From Neolewinella xylanilytica (lineage in GTDB: Bacteria; Bacteroidota; Bacteroidia; Chitinophagales; Saprospiraceae), in assembly GCF_002934605.1 (NCBI RefSeq), contig NZ_PTJC01000006.1, forward strand, positions 1,860,001 to 1,924,000: a stretch of DNA of 64,000 bases, read 5' to 3'. Under the pieces are notes generated by a model. It was not told the origin of the DNA and searched no databases. It was given only the letters and a program-made list of their open reading frames with translations. Within the stretch, counting starts at the first letter, position 1, and every line of letters starts with the position of its first letter. A program made the position numbers and the translations under genes. Below are positions 54,401 through 62,911 of this stretch, one piece after another.

Positions 54401-55188
54401 TGGACCTGCTGCGCAACTTCTGCCTCCTCGCCGCGCTGCTCTGGGTGGCCGTGCCGCTGCTCTCGGCCCAGTCCAGGTTCACCGAGCACCTGCGCTACGC
54501 TGCCCCTAATGCCACGCAGGCGGTAGCCGTGGATAGCCTGCACTTCTACACCATCAGCAATTCGCGCATCGTGAAGCGCCGCCGGTCCGACGGTGAAACG
54601 GTGGGCGAGTGGCGCGGTCCGCTCAAGCACTTGAACAGCGGCATCGTACTCGACGGACTGCTGTACTGCGCCAACACCAACTTCCCGGAAACGCCGATGG
54701 CCAGCTCCCTGGAAATCTTTGACCCGGAGACGATGACCCACGCCGGCAGCCACTCCTTCGGACATTACCTGGGGTCCTTCACCTGGATTGACCGCTACCG
54801 GGGCGACTGGTACCTGATGTTCGTTCATTACGACGAAACCGGGCGGGAACGCGACCTGGGCGTGGAGTACACCACGCTGGTGCGCATGGATGAGGAATTT
54901 CGTCGTACGGCCGGCTGGACGATCCCCGACTCGCTGAGCCGGCACATCGCGCCGATGAGTATCTCCGGTGGGGCCATCCTGCAAGATGGTCAGCTACTGT
55001 TCAGTCCGCACCATTACCGAGAGCTGTACGTGCTGAAGTTTCCCGAGATGGGTTACGCCTTACAGTGGGTAGAAACGCTGCCGGCGCCGAGCCAAGGGCA
55101 GGGCTTTGCGGTGGACGACTGGGTGTCGGGACAATACTGGGGGATCGACCGACAGACGCGCGAAGTGGTGGTGATGCGGCGCGAGTAG
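54400..55188 (+). CDS. Secreted protein, propeller-like, third gene of SusCD operon
   Basis: This 262-residue protein has a signal peptide (LLAALLWVAVPLLSAQ). Its repeats alternate strand motifs typical of a small beta-propeller (AVAVDSLHFYTISNSRIVK, SGIVLDGLLYCANTNFP, GAILQDGQLLFSPHHYRELYVLK). No catalytic motif is visible and no family was recognised. Overlap of its ATG with the susD stop (TGATG) links it to substrate handling, perhaps as an extra binding protein. In the same frame the DNA stays open for another 62 codons after its TAG. Confidence 0.75.
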   Translation: MDLLRNFCLLAALLWVAVPLLSAQSRFTEHLRYAAPNATQAVAVDSLHFYTISNSRIVKRRRSDGETVGEWRGPLKHLNSGIVLDGLLYCANTNFPETPMASSLEIFDPETMTHAGSHSFGHYLGSFTWIDRYRGDWYLMFVHYDETGRERDLGVEYTTLVRMDEEFRRTAGWTIPDSLSRHIAPMSISGGAILQDGQLLFSPHHYRELYVLKFPEMGYALQWVETLPAPSQGQGFAVDDWVSGQYWGIDRQTREVVVMRRE

Positions 55189-55377
55189 CCGCGCATTTTT
55201 ACCAACCAACCCATCTTCACCGTGGCCCTCGCCCGGTTGCCCGAAGCGACCGCGATGGTCACGGGGTGCAACGTGCTCGTGCAGCACATCCATGCCACGC
55301 TGCAAGGCGCCCACGGTCGGCAGGGCTGCGGCGCCTCGGCGTACACCTCCCGCGGATTAAGGTGGTCCATCAACTAA
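55189..55377 (+). other. In-frame, coding-like extension after a TAG
   Basis: After the TAG at 55186-55188 the same frame continues without stops to a TAA at 55375-55377, with third positions almost all G or C (for example GVALARLPEATAM-like codons). It may be the 3' part of a gene broken by a nonsense mutation, a readthrough tail, or chance in GC-rich DNA. No independent start is obvious except ATG codons inside. Confidence 0.4.
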
Positions 55378-55602
55378 TTGACAAGGCCTCTCGTACTCAC
55401 GGTAATTAGCTTACTTCAGCTAAAATAACGCCTTTGCTCCGGAAAGGATGCCGCCTGTCCAAAACGGTCGAGCACTGCGTCTCGCTCGGTAGCTGCTCCT
55501 TTCGCGGTCAAGAGGAAGTACGGGTCGGTCGGGCTGTCCGCGGAATACGGCGGGGCTTCAGTTCAGCCCGGCCCTTAGGAGATTGCGGAGGGCACCGCCT
55601 GA

Positions 55603-55818
55603 CTACATCTGCCACAGCAACCAACCAAAGAGGATAGCCGCTGCGAGCACGAAGAAGAGGAGGCAGAGGGCCAACGTACGCAAATTGGGAGATCCGGCGG
55701 CGGCCTCCAAGCCGGGTCGCTCCGCTTCCCCGTCGCGCTTTCCGGTACCCGGAAAGGCGACCATTCCCAACGATTGCGTGAATGCTGCCGTGCGTTTACC
55801 CTTTTTCATCCAGTCCAT
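55603..55818 (-). CDS. Small protein with C-terminal membrane anchor
   Basis: This 71-residue protein has a charged N-terminus (MDWMKKGKRTAAFTQ) and ends with a hydrophobic helix (TLALCLLFFVLAAAILFGWL) plus LWQM. The tail-anchored layout resembles the small protein at 2316-2534, although the sequences are not alike. No family was recognised. It has its own region with no close neighbour on its strand. Confidence 0.5.
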   Translation of the reverse strand: MDWMKKGKRTAAFTQSLGMVAFPGTGKRDGEAERPGLEAAAGSPNLRTLALCLLFFVLAAAILFGWLLWQM

Positions 55819-55850
55819 AGGTTACCAATTTAAGGGTTAGGGAACGGGAG

Positions 55851-55891
55851 GCATGGATGGGGGGCCGGGACGAACGGTCACCCATCCATGC
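55851..55891. repeat. Inverted repeat with 11-bp arms
   Basis: GCATGGATGGG (55851-55861) is repeated inverted as CCCATCCATGC (55881-55891) with 19 bp between. It could be a hairpin in RNA or a protein-binding palindrome. Confidence 0.5.
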
Positions 55892-56507
55892 CGCGACCGA
55901 TTCCAGCGTTATAACGACTAATGTGGCTACACAGTTTAGTTAATTCCGATGAGCGGTAAGGACATCGTGGCCGGCCTAACCGGCTTTTTCGACGGTGGTA
56001 ATTCGCGCGGTGATCTTTTCAGTGCGCTACCTAACTCACGTTCGGAATCACGGCACTCCCCAAACAGCCCTTACCCCAAGCGGTGGGTGTATTCGGTAGG
56101 CCGGCGGCTACGTTTGCCGCAGGGGTAACCTCCCTCCCTGTTACCTCGTGCTGGTAGCCCACCGGCCACTTCCAGCGGGCGTCGCCTCAGCGCGCTGGGT
56201 AATCTGGAATGATTTACCTTTTGCATGGCGCGAAATATGACGACAAGTTCTCCCGGCTCCCCTTCCATGAGGCAAGCTGCATTACCCCGCACGAAGGGAG
56301 ATGGTGAAAGGGACGGGGTATGCCTCCAAATGCAGCCGCCACCGTTCCTGCCTTCCGTCTACCTCGGGTCATGGGCGCTGCTCGTTCGGGAGATGAGGAG
56401 TTCGAAGGAGCTGGTTTCGGCAAACCCTGGCGGCGGCGGCTGCGCGCATACGGCGGTTTCGACTGGACCTTCCCGCTGGTACACCGACGGCAGGCGTTCG
56501 GGGATGC
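55892..56507. other. Gene-poor stretch
   Basis: About 600 bp lack a convincing gene. A short GC stem followed by TTTTT (GCCGG-loop-CCGGC near 55970-55989) could end plus-strand transcription. Nothing else was recognised. Confidence 0.4.
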
Positions 56508-57290
56508 CTACTGCTTGATCAGCGTGTGCCTCATCGGCTCCTCGCCGGCAATCAACTGAATCCGATACAACCCCCGGGGGTAGTTTCCAAAGCTGGAGGG
56601 GAACATTTAGGTCCGGCCCTGCCTTGTCGACGTCCGTTTGGTAGACCGCTCGGCCCGTACCTTCCACGATGCGCAGGTGAATTCGACATATTGATCCAGG
56701 CCTGGTCGTGCATTTGGTCCCAGAAGGAGTTGGCGGCCACCCTGTTGGTCTGGATGGGCAGGTATACCCGATAGGTACCGGTCTGCGCAACATCAACGCT
56801 GAATTCAATTTCCTGGTTGAGATCGTCCGTAGTTGGTGCTTCCTGTCCCGGTTGCGGGCGGGGCGTACGGTGAGCGCCACTCCGGAAGCAGCCTCCACTC
56901 CGTCCATGGGTACCCAGTAATCTCCTACGGTAGCGCATTCCGCTTCCAGCCAAATGCTTTCAAGTGGCGCCGGAGCGCAGGTGCAATTCATGGCCGAATC
57001 CCCCAAGCCAGCGGATGATGGCCCCGTCTGGTTCACGTAAATCCTGTCCAGCTTGGTGCCGGCCTCCCGGAAGGGAACGTCGAAGATATGGTAGCCGGCC
57101 GGAACCGCTAGCATGGGCCCCGGGAATTTTGGCCACTGGAACTCGGCGCCCTCGTGGATGTCGTCGTGCCAGTATAACCACCCCCCCATGGGGGCGCAGC
57201 CAGTAGGAGTCGGGGTCGGTCACGCTGGCCTTGGCCCGGGTAGCTTGAGGGAGGTAATCCTTAAAAGTGCCCCGGCGTCCGGTCGTTTGC
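56508..57290 (-). pseudogene. Eroded T9SS-type secreted protein gene
   Basis: Pieces of one protein occur in three frames on the minus strand. In order they are YWLRPHGG; WLYWHDDIHEGAEFQWPKF with FDVPFREAGTKLDRIYV and SIWLEAECATVGDYWVP; LNQEIEFSVDVAQTGTYRVY with FWDQMHDQAWI; LRIVEGTGRAVYQTDV; and finally RGLYRIQLIAGEEPMRHTLI followed by KQ and a stop at 56508. These match a carbohydrate-binding or malectin-like secreted module followed by a T9SS sorting tail. At least four frameshifts are needed, and part of the sorting domain is missing. It lies just downstream of the PAP2-like gene. Confidence 0.75.
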
Positions 57291-57306
57291 TCCGCTAAAC
57301 GCGAGG

Positions 57307-58848
57307 CTAATCCGCGCCATCCTTCCTAGCGGTATCAATCGTGTACCGGGCAACGTCGATTCCCTGCTCCGTACCCACCGTGGCGTCAAACGTCCAGTGA
57401 ATGCCGCCGTACACCCGGGAGATCGCCGCCTCTTCCGCCCAGCCGCGCACTACGCCGGCTTCTTCCGGGAAAACGTAGGCCAGAACCTCCGCCCCCGCCG
57501 CGGAAAAGACACTATGTCCGGAGGTATAGGAAGGAAAGTTCGGGGTGCCGGCAATGGTCGCCAGCGTCCGGTCGGTTTGAATGGGGCGGGGATAGTGGTA
57601 GTAGTACTTGGTATCCCAACAACTTATCCCTCCGTCCATCATTGCCATGTTGAGGTAAGCAAAAGTACGGGCCGAGCGAAGGGGATTTAAGCGGTACTTC
57701 ACGATGAACTCCTTGGCGAACTCATTCCAGTGTCCGGGCGGCGTGTACGTTCCCAGACCGTCCTGCCAGAAATTGGCTATCCTTCGCCTTTCCTGGGTCA
57801 TGTTTTGCGCATAATCCCGCAGGACGGCGACGTCCGCCTCGTAAGCCGGGGAACCTATGGCTGGAGGGGGGGCGGGGCGCGTGTCTTCCACCTTATCCAC
57901 GCTCCACATTTTCACCCGGCCAAACAGCGGCGTCAGTCCTACCGGACGTTGGGGAACCTCCTGGTTAATCCACTGCCAACCGAAGCGATCCAAGGCCGCC
58001 GCGGCCAGGGAGTCAGAGACGGGCTTGGGCGCCTGAGCGTCCTTCATCCCGTCGGTTGCGGCGCGGGCCAGGGCAATGGAGGAGATGACGTCGCCAATGA
58101 CCCGTCCCGCATCGACGTCGCTCTGCACGTTTGCTCCCGATAGCAACAGGCATCGGAGGTGTTCCGCTTCCCTTTCTTCCAGATAATCGGCCTCCAGCGG
58201 AAACATCTGGGTCAGGATACGCCGGGACACCGTCGCCACTACCGCACCGTCCGAAGGATAGGAAGGAATAACGTTATCGGCGTAGAGGGGCTGAATGCTT
58301 TTATCCTGGATGTAGGGGGCGGGCCGGTAATTGGCAAACTTATGGTGCCAGGCCGAAATCAGTCCGTCGTACTGGGCAACCGACAGGTAGGCAAGGGCGC
58401 GCACCGCATACGGGGGGTGGGAAAATGGAAATACGGGCGGACCATTCGGATTCGCGGGGTTCGGCAAGGTATAGCTGCCATCGGCGTTGGGGCCCGGAAT
58501 GAGGTTATACTTGGCGATAAGCTCGAGGGCGATCTCGTTCCATCGGATGATGGGGTTTTGCGTCCAGTAGGTAACGGCTTTAACGTCGGATTCGGACATG
58601 CGTGCCATTTCGTCCTTTAGCTGCTCGACTTCCTGCAGATAGGGAACGGAAGTGGTGGATTCCGGCGCGGGGATACTGATGGCAGCGCCGTTTTCTATGA
58701 GGATCGGCTTCCAGGTACCGCCCTCGGGATCCACGGAAGCAAATTCATACCCCTGAAAGTCATAGTACCTCGGTAACTCCTTTTCGCACGAAAGGAGAAA
58801 GAGCAGCAAGAATAGGATAAAGACCAATACCGTTCTAGCGTGTAGCAT
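57307..58848 (-). CDS. PAP2/vanadium-haloperoxidase-like lipoprotein
   Basis: This 513-residue protein has a lipobox (LLFLLSCEKEL) and a C-terminal PAP2-type active site in three parts: YYHYPRPIQ, FPSYTSGHSVFSAAGA and SRVYGGIHWTFDATVG. These correspond to the phosphate/vanadate-binding residues of acid phosphatases and vanadium haloperoxidases. The N-terminal half has a weaker echo of the same motif (YRPAPYIQ, IPSYPSDGAVVATVSRRIL), suggesting an internal duplication with a dead first copy. It is seven bases downstream of a beta-barrel-like gene, likely in one operon. Confidence 0.85.
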   Translation of the reverse strand: MLHARTVLVFILFLLLFLLSCEKELPRYYDFQGYEFASVDPEGGTWKPILIENGAAISIPAPESTTSVPYLQEVEQLKDEMARMSESDVKAVTYWTQNPIIRWNEIALELIAKYNLIPGPNADGSYTLPNPANPNGPPVFPFSHPPYAVRALAYLSVAQYDGLISAWHHKFANYRPAPYIQDKSIQPLYADNVIPSYPSDGAVVATVSRRILTQMFPLEADYLEEREAEHLRCLLLSGANVQSDVDAGRVIGDVISSIALARAATDGMKDAQAPKPVSDSLAAAALDRFGWQWINQEVPQRPVGLTPLFGRVKMWSVDKVEDTRPAPPPAIGSPAYEADVAVLRDYAQNMTQERRRIANFWQDGLGTYTPPGHWNEFAKEFIVKYRLNPLRSARTFAYLNMAMMDGGISCWDTKYYYHYPRPIQTDRTLATIAGTPNFPSYTSGHSVFSAAGAEVLAYVFPEEAGVVRGWAEEAAISRVYGGIHWTFDATVGTEQGIDVARYTIDTARKDGAD

Positions 58849-58855
58849 GATCGAA

Positions 58856-59782
58856 TTATTTCCGGTAGTTGAAAAAGTAAGTCAGCCCGACGCCGGTGGT
58901 ATTCATCTCGGCGACGTTACGGCCGTTGACCACCCGGTTGTAGTAGGCCAGGATCCCCAAGCCGGTAAATTTTGGGGAAAAGTAGTGGGCGAATAGGCCG
59001 ATCCGGTCAAGGTTGACCCGATTGGTGGGCTGGGGGGCGGAATAGGCACGGATGTCATCCCCGCTCAGTGATTTCGCACCGAAATAGCTCGCCTCGACTT
59101 GCAAGGAATTGGAGAAAAGCCACTTCCCGACCACCGCCTCGGCGGTAATGGCGCTGGGCACGTCCATAAGGGAAGTGTAGTAACTACCGTCGTTGTAGTA
59201 GTACGCTCTTTCGGCTTCCGCGTACCCCCGCCACAGGTAAGTCCCCGCGCCGCGCAGGTACCACCCGCTGTTGTATTTATACTGTACGACGGCCCGGTAG
59301 GCGAGCTCCGTGGCCCCCAGACCAATACTGTAGGGCATGTAATCTGGCAAGTAATTAGCAATCGGGGTCGAGAAGCCCAAGGTGGCGAGTCCGGCGAGCT
59401 GCCCCTTTTCGAATTGCTTATTCAGCCACCGATACTTTACCGCGACCGTCAGGTCCTGGAATCCATTGGCCCCGGCAAACCTTCCTCCGTTCGGCATGGT
59501 GGATTCCGTGGTAATGTAGGGGACGCCCGCGTACAGATTGAGGTTGTCAAAAATGCCGACGGCTACCATTGGCATTACGCTGTTCCGCTTGACCATGGCA
59601 ATCGTCTGGTTATCGCGTTTCACCGCTCCTTCCCAATAATGGTCGAAACTGGCATAATTATAGTCCAATAAAAAACAGGCTTGCTTCGCGTTCATCAAGA
59701 TCGCATCGCTGGGGGTTTGCGCGCACAAAGGGAGCGTGAACCCTACCGCTCCTACCAGGAGCAGGCGGATGAGCTGAATCAT
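58856..59782 (-). CDS. Predicted outer-membrane beta-barrel protein (MetA-pathway-like)
   Basis: This 308-residue protein has a signal peptide (LLLVGAVGFTLPLCAQ), alternating hydrophobic strands and a terminal aromatic strand (TGVGLTYFFNYRK). These suit the outer-membrane channels of the meta-pathway phenol degradation family. It is the first gene of the PAP2 operon. Role and ligand are not evident. Confidence 0.75.
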   Translation of the reverse strand: MIQLIRLLLVGAVGFTLPLCAQTPSDAILMNAKQACFLLDYNYASFDHYWEGAVKRDNQTIAMVKRNSVMPMVAVGIFDNLNLYAGVPYITTESTMPNGGRFAGANGFQDLTVAVKYRWLNKQFEKGQLAGLATLGFSTPIANYLPDYMPYSIGLGATELAYRAVVQYKYNSGWYLRGAGTYLWRGYAEAERAYYYNDGSYYTSLMDVPSAITAEAVVGKWLFSNSLQVEASYFGAKSLSGDDIRAYSAPQPTNRVNLDRIGLFAHYFSPKFTGLGILAYYNRVVNGRNVAEMNTTGVGLTYFFNYRK

Positions 59783-60179
59783 TACACTAGTTGTTTACGA
59801 AGGTGAAATGCTTAAACCGGAGAGCTAAAATAGATTAAAATGAGGTAGCGAAACCGAAAGCAGAGAATTTGTTCGCTGTTTCTGCCTGTGGCTTGCCAGA
59901 AATTCGCGGCTGGACCCCTAGCGCGCACCCGCCTAGCCGGTGTGCAGCTACGCGCGGGGCCATGACGCCTTTGGTTTGTACCGGTATGCAGGTAGCTTTG
60001 AGGGCGCGGGCTGTCGCAAATTCCTATCAGGCCAGTATTCTTCTGGTGTCATTCAACGGGCAGTAGGGCCCAACCCGGTAGCGGGAGACGGTTCTTTTAA
60101 TGCAGCCTTCACGCGTGGAAATGGTCGGGCGCCTGCGGGCAGCTCCTGGTCCAAGGTGCCGGAACAGGGCTTAAGCCAT
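59783..60179. other. Intergenic stretch between OMP and DUF808 genes
   Basis: About 400 bp hold no convincing gene. A plus-strand frame begins at 59940 and runs into the DUF808 gene in antisense; its composition is not coding-like. Confidence 0.4.
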
Positions 60180-61085
60180 TTAATGCAGCAAACGCACAAC
60201 CCGTTCAATGATAGCCCCCAATATCAAGCCACCCACCCCACAGAGCACCACTTTGACAAGCCAGGCAAGCGCAGGGAGGTGAGCCAGTGAATGTTCTAAA
60301 TCATCCAGTGCATGACTGGTGAACGGAATACCGTGGGCAATGATTTCCGCCCCTACCCACAACATGGCTGCCGTGCCAACGTAGCCAAGGATAGAAAGAA
60401 AGCTCGGCATAAATTTCACAATTCCCCGGCCGAGTTTTTTGATATTTTCCCGACGGCTTTCCTTCGCCAGGTGCACTCCTATATCGTCGGCTTTCACTAT
60501 CAAACCTACAAAGCCATAGACGGCAACCGTAATGAATACCGCCACGGCCAACATGACCACAATCTGGTTTACCAAAGGGGTGTCGGCTACCGTGGAATAC
60601 GTAATCGCGACGATCTCCGCCGAAAGAATGAGGTCGGTGCGGACCGCGCCTTTGACGCGTGCCTTTTCCAGTTCTTCGGGGGTAACCACTTTCACCTCCT
60701 CCGTAGACTGAGCCGCATCCGCAGCATGCTTGCTGAACATTGAATGCACTTTTTCGTAGCCCTCAAAGCACAGGTAAGCACCGCCCAGCATTAGAATGGG
60801 CGTAATCGCCCAGGGGGCGAAAAAGCCGAGCAGCAGGGCAGCCGGACTCAACAGAATAATCTTGTTGATCAACGACTTTTTTGCGATCTGAAAGATGATC
60901 GAAAGCTCCCGTGACGGATCAAGCCCCACCACGTATTTGGGCGTCACAGCGGTGTCGTCGATGACGATGCCGGATACTTTACCCGTCGTTTTTGCCACCT
61001 GAGCGGGTACATCGTCCAGGCTGGCCGCACTGACTTTCACCAGGGCGGCCACGTCGTCTAATAATGCGAGAAGTCCGGTAGCCAT
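60180..61085 (-). CDS. DUF808 family membrane protein (YedI-like)
   Basis: This 301-residue protein matches the DUF808/YedI family, starting MATGLLALLDDVAALVKVSA, a highly conserved N-terminus, then VSGIVIDDTAVTPKYVVG. It has several hydrophobic segments (LSPAALLLGFFAPWAITPIL, VVMLAVAVFITVAVYGFVGL, LAWLVKVVLCGVGGLILGAI). The function of the family is not known. It is a single gene. Confidence 0.92.
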   Translation of the reverse strand: MATGLLALLDDVAALVKVSAASLDDVPAQVAKTTGKVSGIVIDDTAVTPKYVVGLDPSRELSIIFQIAKKSLINKIILLSPAALLLGFFAPWAITPILMLGGAYLCFEGYEKVHSMFSKHAADAAQSTEEVKVVTPEELEKARVKGAVRTDLILSAEIVAITYSTVADTPLVNQIVVMLAVAVFITVAVYGFVGLIVKADDIGVHLAKESRRENIKKLGRGIVKFMPSFLSILGYVGTAAMLWVGAEIIAHGIPFTSHALDDLEHSLAHLPALAWLVKVVLCGVGGLILGAIIERVVRLLH

Positions 61086-61559
61086 ATAGAAGGAAGGGTT
61101 GAAGAAAACGTAGATTCGGTACGTTGGTAAATCAGTTCACACGCCGCCGGATTTCTCTACCGGGCGAGCTTCGGTGCGGAAGTCGGGCCCGAAGGTAACG
61201 AGTTGATTGATAGACCGCGCCTTCCAGTGCCGCAATAGCTCGTTCATCCATTCGCTCTGCTGCCTCACCTTAACTCCTCCGCTTCATTCTCCCACCCCCT
61301 TGAACGGTACTTCAGTGACTGAACACACAAGGCGATGCCCCATACCCGCCGGATCGCGATCTCAGAAATGGCGGCCAGGAAATACACGATGGAACGGCTG
61401 GCCATTCCCTTCTACCTTCCTCGGCCGAGGAGTGTATCGGTAAGCCCTGGTTTGAAGTTTGAGGTGCTTAATATCTACAGCAAGCGACACTACCCCCCGT
61501 TACAAAGGGAATGAAGAACCATTCCCACTCTTCTCGCTTTTCCTAGGAAACCTACGCAC
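61086..61559. other. Intergenic stretch before the methyltransferase
   Basis: About 470 bp with no confident gene. A 59-codon plus-strand frame (61335-61514) starting MPHTRRIAISEMAARKY is possible but has no supporting promoter or homology. Composition is mixed. Confidence 0.4.
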
Positions 61560-62285
61560 GTGCCCTTCCGCCTCCTCCCCCTACTGTATTGCCTCGCTGT
61601 ATTAACTAACTGTAACGCCCAACAAGAGCAAACACCGACAGAGCAGAGCTCCGCCTACACTTTCAAATCCCCTTCCCGGGACGGCACCGGTAAGTACTAC
61701 CTAGGTCGGGAGATCAGCCACGTGATGGGCCACCTCGCCGCCGATTGGTTGGAGCGGCCCGAGCGCGAACAGGAAGAGAACGTCAGCCAGGCCATTGAAA
61801 ACATGGGCATACAGCCCGACGAAGAGATTGCGGACATCGGGGCCGGCTCCGGCTACTATACCTTTAGAATGGCCCGCAAGGCTCCCCGTGGGAAAGTATT
61901 CGCCGTAGACATCCAACCCGAAATGCTGGATATCATGGCCCGGCAGATCGAGCGGGAGGACATCGAAAATGTTGAATTGATCCGGGGCAGTGAAACCAGT
62001 CCGATGCTGGAAGCCAACTCCGTCGACTTGGTCACGATGGTCGACGTGTACCACGAGCTTTCCCACCCCCGGGAAATCATGCAGAACATTGTCAGCGCCC
62101 TGAAGCCGGGTGGGCGTTTTGTTCTGCTGGAATACCGAATGGAAGATTCCTCGGTGCCCATTAAACGCCTGCACAAGCTATCGGAAGAACAGGCCGTGCG
62201 GGAAATGAAATCCGTCGGCTTAGAGTTGCGGGAGAACCTGGACAACCTTCCCTGGCAACACTGTATGGTCTTCGTAAAGGAGTAG
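61560..62285 (+). CDS. Class I SAM methyltransferase with lipoprotein-like leader
   Basis: This 241-residue protein starts at a GTG; no in-frame ATG lies upstream before a stop. The first about 20 residues (FRLLPLLYCLAVLTNCNAQ) look like a lipoprotein signal. The rest is a Rossmann-type methyltransferase with the SAM motif ADIGAGSGYYTFRMA, an acidic residue in VFAVDIQPEMLD and a post-motif DLVTMVDVYHELSHP. SAM-dependent enzymes are usually cytosolic, so the leader is puzzling. The substrate is unknown. Confidence 0.85.
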   Translation: MPFRLLPLLYCLAVLTNCNAQQEQTPTEQSSAYTFKSPSRDGTGKYYLGREISHVMGHLAADWLERPEREQEENVSQAIENMGIQPDEEIADIGAGSGYYTFRMARKAPRGKVFAVDIQPEMLDIMARQIEREDIENVELIRGSETSPMLEANSVDLVTMVDVYHELSHPREIMQNIVSALKPGGRFVLLEYRMEDSSVPIKRLHKLSEEQAVREMKSVGLELRENLDNLPWQHCMVFVKE

Positions 62286-62560
62286 ATCTTTTCCTTTAGT
62301 GTCCTGAATCCAGCAACCTTCCGCTCACGGAAGACTTTGGTGAGGGCTTTTAGAGTTGCATAGAAGATTAAGCTCCAGCTTGTAGGAAAGCAAATCCTTT
62401 CCAATTGTGATCCGATCCTCCTCGCGCTTCTATTAGCTAGTCTTTTGTCTAGGGGTTTCCGTCCGCCATTTTTCAAGTAGTCTTGAATGAACTACTCCAG
62501 GCGGGGCCGCTGGGCCCGCAACTTGTCACCCATCCGGATTTCAAACTGGGCGGTTGATCA
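62286..62560. other. Intergenic stretch after the methyltransferase
   Basis: About 275 bp, more AT-rich than its surroundings, with no gene recognised. It is followed by a small coding remnant on the minus strand. Confidence 0.4.
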
Positions 62561-62674
62561 CTATACCGTTTCCCACTTGCGGAGAAAACGCACGGGCGTA
62601 CCGCGTTCCTGGTTGTAATTCAGGTCGTCGAGCACGAGCAGCGACTGACCCTGGGGTGATGTCGCGCTACCCAT
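62561..62674 (-). pseudogene. Short protein-like remnant
   Basis: A 37-residue minus-strand frame (GSATSPQGQSLLVLDDLNYN, then a stop after FLRKWETV) reads like the end of a surface-protein domain. The sequence upstream appears to continue in another frame (TFTGAVW), suggesting a frameshift. It is too short to name and most likely a gene fragment. Confidence 0.35.
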
Positions 62675-62911
62675 ACGGCGCCGGTAAAGTTCCGCTCACA
62701 TTTTGCTCTCCGGCGGATAACAAGGGATACACCGTCTTGACAATGGCCGGGGTGCGTGCGGGTATTCGGAAAACACACCAGCGCATGAAAAGAGTAGGAT
62801 TCAGTATAAAGAAATTGGGGATTGGGCAGTAGTAGATTGACTGGTCAAGGCACGGCCGGGGCAGAACGTCGCTTGCGGCAAAGCGTTACCCTACCATCAG
62901 CAGCACCGCTT

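Noticed and set aside
55053..55373. Minus-strand frame opposite the end of the propeller gene
   Set aside because: It is mostly antisense to a better coding frame and has no homology by eye.
59940..60290. 116-residue plus-strand frame before the DUF808 gene
   Set aside because: It runs into DUF808 in antisense, and the composition is not coding-like.
61335..61514. 59-codon frame starting MPHTRRIAIS
   Set aside because: No promoter or homology; kept only as a note in the intergenic entry.
61856..62476. 206-residue minus-strand frame across the methyltransferase end
   Set aside because: More than half is antisense to the methyltransferase, and the remainder has no recognisable motif.
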